64,000 nucleotides of DNA from Agrostemma githago. Lineage: Eukaryota; Streptophyta; Magnoliopsida; Caryophyllales; Caryophyllaceae. The stretch's first letter is position 1. The number at the start of each line of letters is the position of its first letter. Below the pieces are notes generated by a model. That model saw only the letters and a program-made list of their open reading frames with translations, searched no databases and was not told where the DNA came from. This document shows positions 1-11,800 of this stretch, in pieces. A program made the position numbers and the translations under genes. The DNA lies in the NCBI GenBank assembly GCA_958450325.1, contig OY288257.1:5537873-5601872 (forward strand), written 5' to 3'.

Positions 1-748
1 AGAAGAGGACGACATGAGTAAGTTAAAGTTCTCAAAGAATGGGGATGAGAAAATGATGCCAAAAATGGCAAAAAATGAAGACCTTATAGGGGAGCTAGAA
101 TCATGCATGCACACCATTAAATGCATGCAACCACCAAAGCAATCTAGGGAAATCAAAAGCCATCATTACCTCTACACACAACCTAGGTTAGTAGGGAAGA
201 CGAGCGGATTGCACGCAAACCAACACCGACCCTGCGGCACCTCGCCCAGGAACTCTTCACTGAAAGCGGCCCACGATGACCCCGGGCGGACATCCAGTGA
301 GGGGCAATTGACGGGGGTCGGCACCACAGGTATGGTCGGCAGCCGGCGAAGTTATGACCGAGTCGTCACCCCTCCGGCCAGGGCCCACCGGCTCTCTCCA
401 GCCGGAGGGGGGCCATCGGTCTAGCTTGGGGTCCGGCGGCCGACCTTCATATCTCGAGTCCTATAAATACCCCCAAGACATCCGTATAGCAGAGGGGGCA
501 GAAAAACACATCATTCACCAACATGTCATTCACATAAGATATCTCTCTAGAAAGTTAAGTAATATCCTCCATAATCTTACCTCTACCCTCCAATCCACAC
601 CACTGACTTGAGCGTCGGAGAGGCAACCTCGGAATCCCTCCGAGGCCCTTGTTTGCTCCCTGTGCAGGTCCGGGACTCAGGGCTTCATAAATCGGGAGAG
701 GAGGATCGCCGGCCATACCCGGCGGGAGGTATATGGTTGTTTGATACC
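1..748 (+). mobile_element. Ty3/gypsy-type LTR fragment (promoter to U5)
   Basis: GC-richer than its surroundings, with the layout of a plant Tat-lineage gypsy LTR: a TATA box (TATAAATA at 462-469), a leader with TCTCTCTAGAAAG near 541, then the phrase ACTTGAGCGTCGGAG near 605-620, which I know from such LTRs, and a GC-rich U5. A plausible LTR end is the CA near 745-748. The left end lies outside the window, and I see no PBS or internal gene after it, so this is a solo or broken LTR. Short open frames inside it match nothing I recognise. The right boundary is a guess. Confidence 0.45.
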
Positions 749-1236
749 CAAACAACTTTAATCAATTTTATTTTTATTTTGTTATTAGATAAGTTTTTAT
801 TGTATTAGAAACTTGTCTGTTGTCTCACATTGTTTCAGTGTGAGACGATTTTACAAGAAACAGATTGATAATTTAATTTGTTTGTTTAATTAGTTGGGTT
901 TGAATTTATTTAGAGCCTTGTTGTCCCCGTAAAAAGGAAGGTTGGTTGTTGGAGCATGAAACGTGGAGTTCGTGTGGAGGGTGAAAGTGGTGGGAGTATT
1001 TGACTTGTATTGGAAGTGGATACTCCTCTACTTGAGTACTTGATACATAGATAAATCAACGTTCCTTGAAAGACAGACTATTGTATTCCGTTTCATCATC
1101 TTGGAATTCTGAATTTTATTCCCCCAAACCTTTCCAAGTCGAGTACCACACGAGAGAGGGAGAGAGGGATTGTGAAGCAACCCCCCCATCGGCCATTGTT
1201 GCTCTGTTGAAGTAGCAGCAACCCCAGAAATATTAT
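749..1236. other. Upstream region of transporter gene A
   Basis: No gene seen. AT-rich sequence between the LTR fragment and the first ATG of transporter A; it should hold that gene's promoter and 5' leader. I see no clear TATA box. An imperfect repeat around a TGTCTCACA / TGTGAGACGA pair at about 822-847 could form a small hairpin. Confidence 0.4.
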
Positions 1237-4200
1237 ATGGGCACTCAACATGAACATGAACATGAACAACAACAAGCTGACCCTTTGCTCTTACATGATC
1301 ATCATCATCATCATCATGCCCTTTCTCAGGTATTTCTCTCTCCATTGACTTTGGCTTTGACTTTCTCTTCAATCTCACCTCAATTCTTCATCTCATCTTG
1401 TTTCTTACAGTATTCATTCTGCACTTACCTTTTTTTCTGGGTTTGTTGTTTGTACAGTCATTCTTAGTCTATAGCTGAAACATGTGTGACAGGATCACAA
1501 CTCTACTCTACTCTACTCTACTCTTGCATTCTCGTGTCTCAACAATGCCATCATTTTTGGCTCTTACAATCCCTGTCCTACCAATTAATCACGCTTACAC
1601 TCACACTCACACTCACACTCACTATAACCAATTTGATTAACTAGTCTTATGGATCAAGATTCGTAGCCATAAATTAAGTTAGTAACCTACTTCAAGGGTA
1701 TAATTAGATCTCCACCCCCAACTGCCAAGGATGCTAAACACTCATGCTTTGCTGCCTTCGCCTGTGCGCTCTCCCAGCTGTTCGTTCTATAGGCTGTCAG
1801 ATCAGAGCATTATATGATATTTCCATCATTCACCTCATCTGTATTTCACGATTTTAGGGAGTTTTCTGTTTCTTCCTACATTGCTCTCATCTTGCTCAAT
1901 GTAATCCCTCTATATTTATTTCATGTCTTGTCAAGGTTAACGATCACCAATGCACTGGAGATGGATCTACGGATTTCAAAGGGAATCCTGTCCTCAAGGC
2001 CAAAACCGGAACCTGGAAAGCGTGTCCCTTCATTCTTGGTAAATACTAAGAATACAAAGTACTAGTCTTCAGCTCCTCACATTGATTGCCGATCACAAAT
2101 GTTTTATCTTTTAACATCTTCTTAACCTTTTTTTTTTATATCTCTTACAGGTACCGAATGTTGTGAGCGTCTTGCTTATTATGGTATTGCAACTAATCTT
2201 GTCAGTTACCTCACCACCAGACTGCACCAAGGAAATGCTTATGCTGCTAGGAATGTTACCACCTGGTCAGGCACATGCTACCTTACACCGCTTATTGGCG
2301 CTGTCTTAGCAGATGCATATTGGGGAAGATATTGGACTATTGTTGTCTTCTCCACCATTTACTTCATTGTAATTTCTGAATCTCACCTTAATATATTCTT
2401 TGCTGTTTACTTTTTAAAATTTGTGTCTTTGAACTAATTCTAACTCAACTGGTTGTCGTTTTCTCTTATGTATGCTCTACCATAGAGCTATGGACTGGCT
2501 GCTAGATTCTGCAAGTGATTTTATCATCTAGACGCTGGTTATGTAGGCTAATTTTTATTTCAATTGGCCTTTTTTCTAATACCTCTGGGGATTGTGCTGG
2601 TTAAAGGTGGCCTTTATTTGTCTTGAAATGGGGGAAGCTTACTGTGTAGCAGTGTAGCCTAAGTCATGGCTATTGTGACTCTAAAACTGATGATGTGATG
2701 GCCTTTAAGATGTGAATTCTGAAGATTGCCATTATTACTGCAGGGAATGGGCACTTTGACTCTATCAGCTTCGGTTTCTGCGTTTATGCCTGCTGAATGC
2801 ATTGGTTCAGTTTGTCCTACAGCTACTCCGGCACAATATGGAGTGTTCTTTCTGGGTCTCTATCTAATTGCATTAGGAACTGGAGGGATTAAGCCATGTG
2901 TTTCATCCTTCGGTGCTGATCAGTTTGATGACACTGACCCGAATGAAAGGATAAAGAAGGGATCTTTCTTCAACTGGTTTTATTTCTCAATCAATATAGG
3001 TGCCTTTGTATCCAGCACTGTTATTGTTTGGATGCAAGAAAATGCTGGATGGGGTCTAGGCTTTGGAATTCCTGCAATATTCATGGGAGTTGCTATTGCA
3101 AGTTTCTTTTCTGGAACTCCTCTTTATAGATTTCAAAAACCCGGAGGAAGCCCGTTGACAAGAATGTGTCAGGTTGTCGTTGCTTCATTTAGAAAGTGGA
3201 CCTTGGATGCTCCTCCTGATAGTAGTCTACTTTATGAAACCCCAGACAAGCATTCAGCCATTGAGGGTAGCCGAAAGCTGGAGCACACCGAGGAGTTAAC
3301 GTAAGTTTTTTGTCTGTTTATAAATTGCAATTTTGTATGATTTGAGCCACCTTTTTAATTCCGTCTAGGCTCGTAAAATCCTGAAAATTGGTTTATTTTC
3401 ATGATGTTGAAATCATGTTAAAATCATACGAGTATAAGTTTTGATCATGTAATGTAGATCATCGAAGTGAGAATTTATGTAATCTTAAGTTATCTTCGTT
3501 TATCTTTTTGCTGTAGGTGCTTAGATAAAGCAGCTGTTGTATCAGAAGCTGACAGGGAAGAAGGGGATTTCTCAAACCCATGGAAATTATGCTCAGTGAC
3601 ACAGGTGGAAGAACTGAAGATATTGATCAGGATGTTCCCTGTTTGGGCGACAGGAATCGTGTTTTCAGCCGTGTATGCCCAGATGTCGACCATGTTCGTT
3701 GAACAGGGAACAGTCATGGACAGAACTATCGGGTCCTTCACAATTCCAGCAGCCTCCCTGTCAACATTTGATGTCATCAGTGTCATTTTCTGGGTCCCAC
3801 TCTACGACAGTGTCCTCGTGTCTATTGCTAGGAAATTCACTGGCAAGGAAAGAGGATTCTCCGAGCTACAGAGAATGGGTATCGGTCTCTTCATCTCCAT
3901 CCTAGCAATGGTTGCTGCTGCTTTGGTCGAGATTAAAAGATTACAGATTGCCAAGGACCTCGATTTGGTCGATAAAAATGTTGAGGTCCCACTTAACATC
4001 TTCTGGCAAGTTCCTCAGTACTTTTTGGTCGGGGCAGCTGAGGTATTTACTTTTGTCGGGCAGCTAGAGTTCTTCTATGATCAGTCACCTGATGCCATGA
4101 GAAGTTTGTGTAGTGCTCTTTCGCTCCTAACGACTTCCCTTGGGAATTATTTAAGCTCGCTGATTTTGACCATTGTGACAGTTGTGACAACGTCTGGTGG

Positions 4201-4339
4201 TAGGCCAGGTTGGATACCCGACAATCTTAACAACGGCCGACTAGATAACTTCTTCTGGCTCTTGGCTGGACTGAGCTTCTTGAATATGGTGTTGTATGTA
4301 TTCTGTGCGAAGAAGTATAAACAGAAGAAGGCTTCATAG
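1237..4339 (+). CDS. NPF8-like (NRT1/PTR family) transporter, gene A
   Basis: Exons I read: 1237-1329, 1936-2038, 2151-2368, 2744-3300, 3517-4339; all introns are GT-AG and phases are 0,1,0,2, giving 597 residues, normal for the family. It is a 12-TM proton-coupled oligopeptide transporter (POT/PTR fold), most like Arabidopsis NPF8 (PTR1/2/5) di- and tripeptide carriers, so peptide uptake across plasma or vacuolar membrane is the likely role (inference). Seen: the ExxER proton-coupling motif in TM1 (E68-C-C-E71-R72), the GTGGIKPC loop followed by GADQFDD, a basic KKGSFFNWFYFSINIG segment, and GQLEFFYDQSPDAMRS near TM10. The N-terminus is His/Glu-rich (HEHEHE, then seven His), coded by a short tandem repeat. 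First of three tandem paralogues; B starts 0.9 kb downstream. The start is the only ATG that joins exon 2 in frame. No damage seen. Nitrate or another substrate cannot be excluded. Confidence 0.9.
1500..1622. repeat. Microsatellites in intron 1 of gene A
   Basis: Two simple repeats: a CTACT run at about 1501-1524 and an ACTCAC run at about 1597-1622. Both lie in intron 1 (1330-1935) and have no coding meaning. Confidence 0.85.
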
Positions 4340-5277
4340 AAGAGGCTGCGAAAAACTCTGCAGTCTATCGTGTGGGGTTTGCTGTTGGTGTTGTACAAAT
4401 GTACACTAGTTGAATATTCTTTCACCCCAAAGATGTGAAGGGAAGGGGTGTTTATTTTATCATACTAGCTTTTAGATGGGCACAGTGTTATTTATTCCAC
4501 TTCTATTCAAATCAATGTTCTTTATACATTATCTCTTACAGACTGGTTATTGAATGTTATTGGTCTGAAGTACATTTTTCAATGATTTCCCGGCCACTCA
4601 AACTACGTAATACTGGGTTTACGATTGAGTGAGTTATAACGGACGATCCGAGGCTAAACTTGGTGTATGGAGGCAGCTAGAGGTGTGCTGTGTGCAAGTC
4701 TTGTTGAATGTTGGTGTATGAGCTCAAGTACGTTTGTGTCTTTCTTTTATGAGGCGTGCAAGTCTTACAGCAAAGCAAATCATTATATATGGCGCTTTTT
4801 GCTCTTTGATGATTGCTTCCACTTCCCACTCAAATACTGCCTCTCATCTCCACTGTATAGTCTATACTCTCTTTTCATATTTTCCTACTGTACACCATCC
4901 GTCGTTGGCCATTTTGCTTCGCGTCCTCGGATTTCAAGCGTTATTTAATCAATCCTTCAATGGTGGTGTTTTCCAGTTATCAGCATGAATAATAGTACTT
5001 ATCTGATTGACTTAATAGCTCAATTATTGATCCCAAGCCTGCTCGCTTCTTGTATTCATTTAAGTATTCCATAATAAGTTAATACTAACGTCTTTTCAAA
5101 CTTCTACTTTTTCACAATTATTAAAACGTGTGTTACTACATTCCAAGATGCTTGTCCTTGTTAGATTCCAAAATAATACTCACCAATGAAACCAAAATAT
5201 TTAAATATCTTATCCTTGTTTTATGGACTGTATTTACTGGGAAAGTCTGAGTGAGAAACAAGTAAGTAAATAAAAAG
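4340..5277. other. Spacer between transporter genes A and B
   Basis: Holds the 3' UTR of A and the promoter and leader of B. I see no third gene; the small open frames have no codon-like character and no matching splice partners. AT-rich, without a clear element boundary. Confidence 0.5.
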
Positions 5278-7975
5278 ATGGTTGGTGTTGGTGTTGGTGT
5301 TGCAGTTGCTGCTGATGAACAACAGATTTTACTTCTGGAACACACTCTTCTACAGGTTTCGGTTTCTTCTTCCTACGCTCTCACCATAATTATGTTTGTT
5401 ACCACTCACCTTGAGGTCTAACAGTTTAACTGTCATGAGACTGTCTCACATGATAAGTAGTTTTTCTTCATATCGCTTGTTTACTTGTCATAAATACATT
5501 TGTATTTGCAACTTCCTGTTACTAATTGATCAATCAAAGTATGGCCTTATGTAGTGATCGCTATCTGTTACAACAGTTAATAATAAAATCAATAAATCTT
5601 CCTTGTGACACGTGTATCTGTCATAAGTTTATGACGGGCCAAATATTATCCACCAGGGTAGAACGAGTAGCAAATGACATGTCTTTATCTACCACATGGG
5701 TGATATTTGATTCGTCACAAGTTTGTGATGGATATGGTTGTCGCAAAGAAGAAATTATGAAATCTAAATGATGCAAATGATCTTTAATTGGATGAATTGA
5801 AGTTTTTGGAGAACCAAGTATATAAGTGAAGGGCAACACTGTCTTTAGTTGCTGCAAATCATGTGCAGAGTGTTTGCCTGCTCCTGATGTTTGTAGTTTG
5901 GATTTGGTCAGAAAGAGGACAACACAAGCGGAACGTACACGGGTGATGGTTCTGTTGACTTGCATGGTCGCCCTGTTCTCAAGGCACAAACTGGAAACTG
6001 GAGAGCTTGTCTTTTCATTCTTTGTGAGTTTTGATGTTGTCACACCAACCCCACTCGTTATGATGAAATAATCTCAACCTTGGCCTTCTCTGTGCAGGTG
6101 CGCAATGCTGTGATCGTCTGGCCTTTTCTGGTATTGATGGAAACCTCGTCAACTATCTCACTGGAAGGATGCACCAAGGAAACATTTCTGCTGCAAGAAT
6201 TGTATCCACATGGTCAGGAACATGCTTCCTCACACCTATTCTCGGAGCCTTCATAGCTGATGCATATTTGGGAAGATATTGGACTGTTGCTGTTTCTTCT
6301 ACGGCTTACTTCATCGTAATTTCTGGATACTCTCTTCATATTCCTTTCTTGTTAAACTTATCTTCAACTTAGGCTACTGCTGTTGTTCTCCTGGTGAAAT
6401 TAAACCGGTTGTTTATCATAACCTAGGGGATGTGCATACTGATCCTCTCTGCATCAATTCCTGCACTTCAACTTGCTGAATGTGTGGATTCTGGTTGCCC
6501 ACCCGCTTCCCGAGGACAATATGCGCTTTTCTTTGCTGGACTTTATCTAATGGCTTTAGGTGCCGGAGGGATTAAGCCCTGTGTGCCGTCCTTTGGTGCT
6601 GATCAGTTTGATGACACTGACCCTGTCGAAAGGGTAAAGAAAGGGTCTTTTTTCAATTGGCTTCTTTTCTCTATCAGCATTGGTTCTCTTTTAGCTAGCA
6701 CTTTAATTGTTTGGATTCAAGAAAATGTTGGATGGAGTGTAGGCTTCACGATACCTGCATTGTTTATGGGAATCGGTCTAGCAAGTTTCTTTTCTGGAAC
6801 CCGCTTCTATAGGTTTCAGAAACTCAGAGGAAGCCCATTTACGCTCATATACCGGGACGTAGTTGCATTAGCCCGTAAGGTTAAATTAGATGTCCCAAAT
6901 GATAGTGACGGACTGTATGGAACACCTGAGAAGAATTTGGCCATTGAAAGACGTCTCAAGGAGCATCACGATCACGATGATGGTTTGAAGTAAGTTTCTT
7001 GTCAATCCCATGTCTCTTATTTTTCGTAGTTCTAAATACGGAGTACTACTTGTGTTACTCGGACTAGAGTATGAATGTCGAACATGGGTTTGAGGCTTTG
7101 AGCATATTGACCACAGTCCTATCTTGTACGGAGTAGTTTCTTACTGTGCAAAACCTTGCAGGTTCCAGGATTTAGTAGCGGTTTCATCAGATGCTCAGAT
7201 GAATGCCGGGCCACATACCTCCTTTACTACATCAAAGGGAAAAGAACTGAAAATATTGCTAAGGATGATCCCTATATGGATAACGGGGATAGTCTATTGT
7301 GCTTCTTATGCTCAGACATCAACGACGTTTGTAGAACAAGGCATGGTCATGAACAGATCAATTGCATCCTTTAGAGTTCCAGCAGCTTCCTTGTCATTGT
7401 TTGTCATGATCGTAGTTCTTTTCTGGGTTCCATTCGATGAAAAAGTTCTGTTACCCTTAATAAAAAAATTCACTGTCCTCGAAAATGGTGTGTCAGAACT
7501 ACAAAGATTTGGCATCGGCCTCTTCCTCTCGGTCCCTCCTATGCTATGTGCTGCCTTTGTAGAAATGAGAAGGTTGAAGCTTGTCACGGAAGTCGGGATT
7601 GCGGGTGAAAATGTTGATGCTCCTCCTTTAAGCATTTGCTGGCAAATTCCGCAGTATTTATTGATTGGGATTTCAGATGCAATTGCATTTGCAGGAAGGT
7701 TTGGGTTTTTCTATGATCAATCACCGGAGAACATGAAGAGTTTAGGTATGGCGCTGGTTTTGCTAAACACTTCGATGGGGGATTATTTGAGCTCTTTGGT
7801 TCTTAGTATTGTGAGCATTGTAACGACTTCCGGAGGAAGTGCAGGGTGGATACCGGATGATCTGAACAAGGGTCAGCTTCATAAATATTTTATGCTATGG
7901 GCCTGTCTTGGTTTCCTCAACTTTTTGGTGTTTGTATTCTTTGCTATGAGGTATAAAGATAGGAGGAGTTTATAA
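5278..7975 (+). CDS. NPF8-like transporter, gene B, with altered ExxER motif
   Basis: Exons: 5278-5355, 5912-6023, 6098-6315, 6427-6989, 7162-7975; GT-AG introns, phases 0,1,0,2 as in A and C; 594 residues with no stop or frameshift. Same 12-TM POT fold: GAGGIKPC, GADQFDDTDPVERVKKGSFFNW and a C-terminal TM bundle are present. Odd points: the TM1 proton-coupling motif, ECCER in A and C, reads Q66-C-C-D69-R70, so the first Glu is lost and the second is Asp, and the preceding Gly-Thr is Cys-Ala. The FYFSINIG region is LLFSISIG, and GQLEFFYDQSPD is GRFGFFYDQSPE. The open frame is kept across five exons, so this looks like a diverged gene rather than a dead one, but uncoupled transport, a changed substrate or early decay are all possible. 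The N-terminus is a VGVGVGV run from a GTTGGT repeat. Introns are short (556, 74, 111, 172 bp). Confidence 0.85.
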
Positions 7976-8520
7976 GATGATCAAGGCTGTAGGTATTTAG
8001 TGTGGTAGAATCCATAGTTGTATATCAGATCAAATATAGTTCATCTGATAAACTGGTGTCATATATACTCCATTTCAGACTGCAAGTATACAGCTCTTAT
8101 ACAAGTACTCCAGTTTGTATTGCAGGTTGAATACTGGAGTAGAATGCACAGTTGTCCACTGATTATGGAAAAGAACTTAAGACTGTTTGGTTGCCTTCCA
8201 AATCTACGTGAATTGAAACTTCCTTGGAATTAATAGAATTGACTCGAGTTGGTTGCATTTCATTCGGTGTAAACCATCCGGCCGCTGTAGTCCGGGTAGA
8301 ACTTTAAGGGCGTTAAAATTTTCCGTAAGTTTTAACATTGCCGCATTCTCAAAAGTCAGAACTCGAACTCGAGACAGGTTTAGTTAGAACTCATTTTTTT
8401 TTATTAAGGCAATTATTACTCCGTATCAATCTACTAGAGTATGGACTATGGATTCAGACTTGCAAAATTGTTAGAAGAGGAAAAAGTTGTTACTTGTTAT
8501 ACCGAGTACCTTTTTTGGTT
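7976..8520. other. 3' flank of gene B up to copia element 1
   Basis: Contains the 3' UTR of B and AT-rich sequence up to the target-site copy of the copia insertion. One copy of the dispersed TACTCCGTA 9-mer lies at 8417-8425. No gene seen. Confidence 0.5.
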
Positions 8521-8525
8521 CAAAT

Positions 8526-8737
8526 TATTAGAGATAAAGATACTAAAGAGTTAGATATAGGATAGTATTGTTATACTTTCCTTAGTTGTAAAGATTGATA
8601 TCCTAAGTATTTAGGTAACCGTATAATTGTAAAGATACTAGGTTACGGCTATGTGATGTAGTTAGTCTCTTGTTCACAACTGTATTTTTATCTGTTCTCA
8701 GTTAATGAAATTATTCATTCAAGCAATTACTTTTACA
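8526..8737 (+). repeat. 5' LTR of copia-1
   Basis: Begins TATTAGAGATAAAG and ends ACTTTTACA, just before the PBS. Two substitutions separate it from the 3' copy (one C/T, one T/A). At 212 bp it is short for a copia LTR. Confidence 0.93.
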
Positions 8738-8750
8738 TGGTATCAGAGCA
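8738..8750 (+). promoter_or_regulatory. Primer-binding site (tRNA-iMet) of copia-1
   Basis: TGGTATCAGAGCA immediately follows the 5' LTR; this is the standard plant LTR-element PBS matching the 3' end of initiator methionine tRNA. Confidence 0.95.
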
Positions 8751-8810
8751 AAACGCTCCACCAAAACTCTAAAAACATCCTCCAAAAATTCGTCCCACCC
8801 GTCCTTCACC

Positions 8811-11800
8811 ATGACCGGATCGGCGACTATATTCCCCAACCTACACAATGCCGCCGTGCCCTTCATCTCCATCGAAGTTGCCGGCATCACCAAACTCACC
8901 CCTCTCACCTATCGTGCATGGTCAACCACCCTCTCTGATCTCCTATTTGGGTACGATCTCATGAAGTATCTCGATGGAACTTTTCCATGCCCCGATGAGA
9001 CCGTTACTACCACTCAAGACAACAAGTCTACTACTACCTCCAATCCGGCATACCTAGCTTGGATGCGTCAGGATTCTCTTCTTAAGGCGACACTTCGTGG
9101 ATCGGTTTCATCCACAATCGCGCCCCTCCTTAACTCGTGTACCACTTCCGCCGCTATTTGGAAATATCTTAGCACAACTTATGCTAACCCATCTCGTGGC
9201 CATATTATGCAGATTAAAGATCGTCTCAACTCTATCTCTAAAGGCGATCTCTCTGCTACTGAATATATGCAGGCTATCAGCAGCAGCGTGGATGAATTAA
9301 GTCAACTGGGGAAGGCCATGGATGACGAGGACGTTATTTCTAGGGTTCTCAATGGACTCGACCCTGCCAAATATCGCTCGCTTATTGACGCAGTAAAGCA
9401 TCGGGACACTACTATATCTTTCGACGCTCTTCACGAGCGTCTGATTCAATATGATCTATCTCTAAAACACACTACTCCCCTTAACAACCACCACCACGCC
9501 CCCGCCTCCGCACATGTTACCTACAATCGACCCTCATCCCGGAACCCCCCTCGACCCTCGACCGACCCACCTCTACTGTCCACCCCGACCGACTCTACCC
9601 TTCCTCCCTTCAAAGGAAAGTGTCAATGGTGTCATGCCCCGGGACATTACTTACGCAACTGTCCCTCTTTCAAAAATATTTACCCAACTATTATCGTTCC
9701 TCCTCGCCCACCGCCACCCAACCGTAACCCACCCCGTGCTCATCTTGTCGCTGCTGTTCCCACGACCCAACCGGACCCTCTCAATCCGGCTCCCTGGATT
9801 ATCGATAGTGGGGCAACCCATCATATTACCCATGACCTTAACAACCTCGCTCTTCATGCACCTTATGACGGGACCGATGATCTTTTAGTTGGCGATGGAT
9901 CTCCTCTTCACATCTCCAACATTGGTTCTTTTTCTATGTTCCTTTCAAATAATAAAACTGTCAAATTTAATAATATTCTTCATGCACCTTATATTTCAAA
10001 AAATATAATATCTGTCTTTCAATTCTGTCGTGACAATAATGCTTTAGCCAAATTTACTCATGACTCGTGTGTTTTGCAGGACCAGCTAACGGGTCAGGAG
10101 CTTCTACGGGGACACCTTAGATTGGGCTTGTACGAGTGGGTCAAACCGAGTCTTCCCGCATCATTCCCCTCGGCGTTCCTCACCACCACGGACCATTCCC
10201 ACCTTTGGCATCACAAGCTCGGTCACCCCTCGTCTACTATTATTAATACTATTTTTAATTTAGCTAATCTAAAAGTTTCGAATAAATTTTCTCATTGTAA
10301 TGCGTGTCTGACTTACAAAAGTCATAAACTTCCCTTTTCCACTAATACTCTAGTGTCTAATAAACCACTTGAATTATTATATTCAGATGTTTGGACTTCT
10401 CCTTCCTTTTCTATTGATGGTTTTAAATATTATGTGATTTTCGTTGACCACTTTACTCGTTATACCTGGATTTATCCTTTAAAAAATAAATCGGATACTT
10501 TTTCAATTTTCAATCGTTTTCGTGCACTTGTTGAAAAATTCTTTAATCTTCCTATTATACAAATTTTTTCGGATAATGGGGGTGAATATCTTAAACTCAC
10601 CCCTACTATCACGTCAGAAGGTATTACTCATCTTACTTCACCTCCTCACACACCCGAGCACAACGGTCTCGCAGAACGACGTCATCGTCACATTGTAGAG
10701 ACCGGTCTTGCACTTCTTACTCACGCTCACATGCCCACGTCTTATTGGTCTTATGCCTTTACCACCGCGGTTTACCTTATAAATCGCATGCCCACCCCCG
10801 TCCTTAAGAACGACTCCCCCTTTAACAAACTTTTTGAACATAGTCCAAACTACAATAAACTTCGTAGCTTTGGATGCCTTTGTTATCCATGGCTACAACC
10901 CTACACGAAGAATAAACTAGATCCCAAGTCCAAATCTTGTGTCTTCATTGGGTATTCCCCGACCCAAAGTGCTTATCACTGTCTTGACCTTTCCACTAAC
11001 CGGATCTACACTTCTCGACACGTCAAGTTTGTCGAGACCGTCTTCCCGTTCGAGTCTGGACCACCCACCGACCCTCCACCATCGACAGATGAATGGTGCA
11101 CCATCTCACTTACTGTCTTAAACCCACCCATTCCCCCCTCCCATGCCCCTGTCCCGACCCCCCCTCCCCTACCCCCTCCCCTGTCTCCTGTTCCTGTTAC
11201 GCCTCCCCCCTCCCCTGTCCCTGTCACGCCTTCCCCTTCCCCTGCACCTGTCACCGCTCCCCCTCCCCCTCCCCCTTCCCCGGTCAACCCACCTTCACCT
11301 AGCCCACTTAGGGTCTACACACGTAGAACCCGCGCTATTCCCTCTCCCGGACCCACTAGTGTGTCCGATCAGCCCATGTCCCCTTCCCCTGAGACCATAA
11401 CTCCGGCTGCTTCTCGACCCACTACTCGGTCGATGAACAATATCCGGGTACCAAATCCCAAGTATGCTGCCCTAACACACGTGTCCACCACCTCCTCTCC
11501 GCCCGTCACTGTTAAGACCGCTTTGGCGGACCCACGTTGGAGGTCGGCAATGGAAGCCGAACACTCCGCCCTTCTATCTAATGACACTTGGACCCTTGTC
11601 CCGCCTAGTCCTTCTTATAATGTCGTCGGTTGTCGTTGGATTTTTCGTATTAAATACAAACCCGGCAACACCATTGACAAATATAAAGCCCGTCTTGTAG
11701 CCAAAGGTTTTCACCAACGCCCAGGGGTGGATTACTCGGAAACTTTCAGCCCAGTCGTCAAGCCCGTGACAGTTCGGTTGATCCTTGCCCTAGCTCTTGC

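Noticed and set aside
14..424. Open frame of 136 codons at the window start
   Set aside because: It lies in the U3 part of a gypsy LTR and shows no recognisable domain.
5621..6043. Minus-strand frame of 140 codons over intron 1/exon 2 of transporter B
   Set aside because: It overlaps a conserved exon on the other strand and matches nothing I know.
8178..8275. Possible MITE starting GTTTGGTTG after transporter B
   Set aside because: No matching inverted end or target duplication found.
11006..11287. Gly-rich minus-strand frame in copia-1
   Set aside because: Complement of the Pro/Ser/Thr-rich linker of the gag-pol polyprotein.
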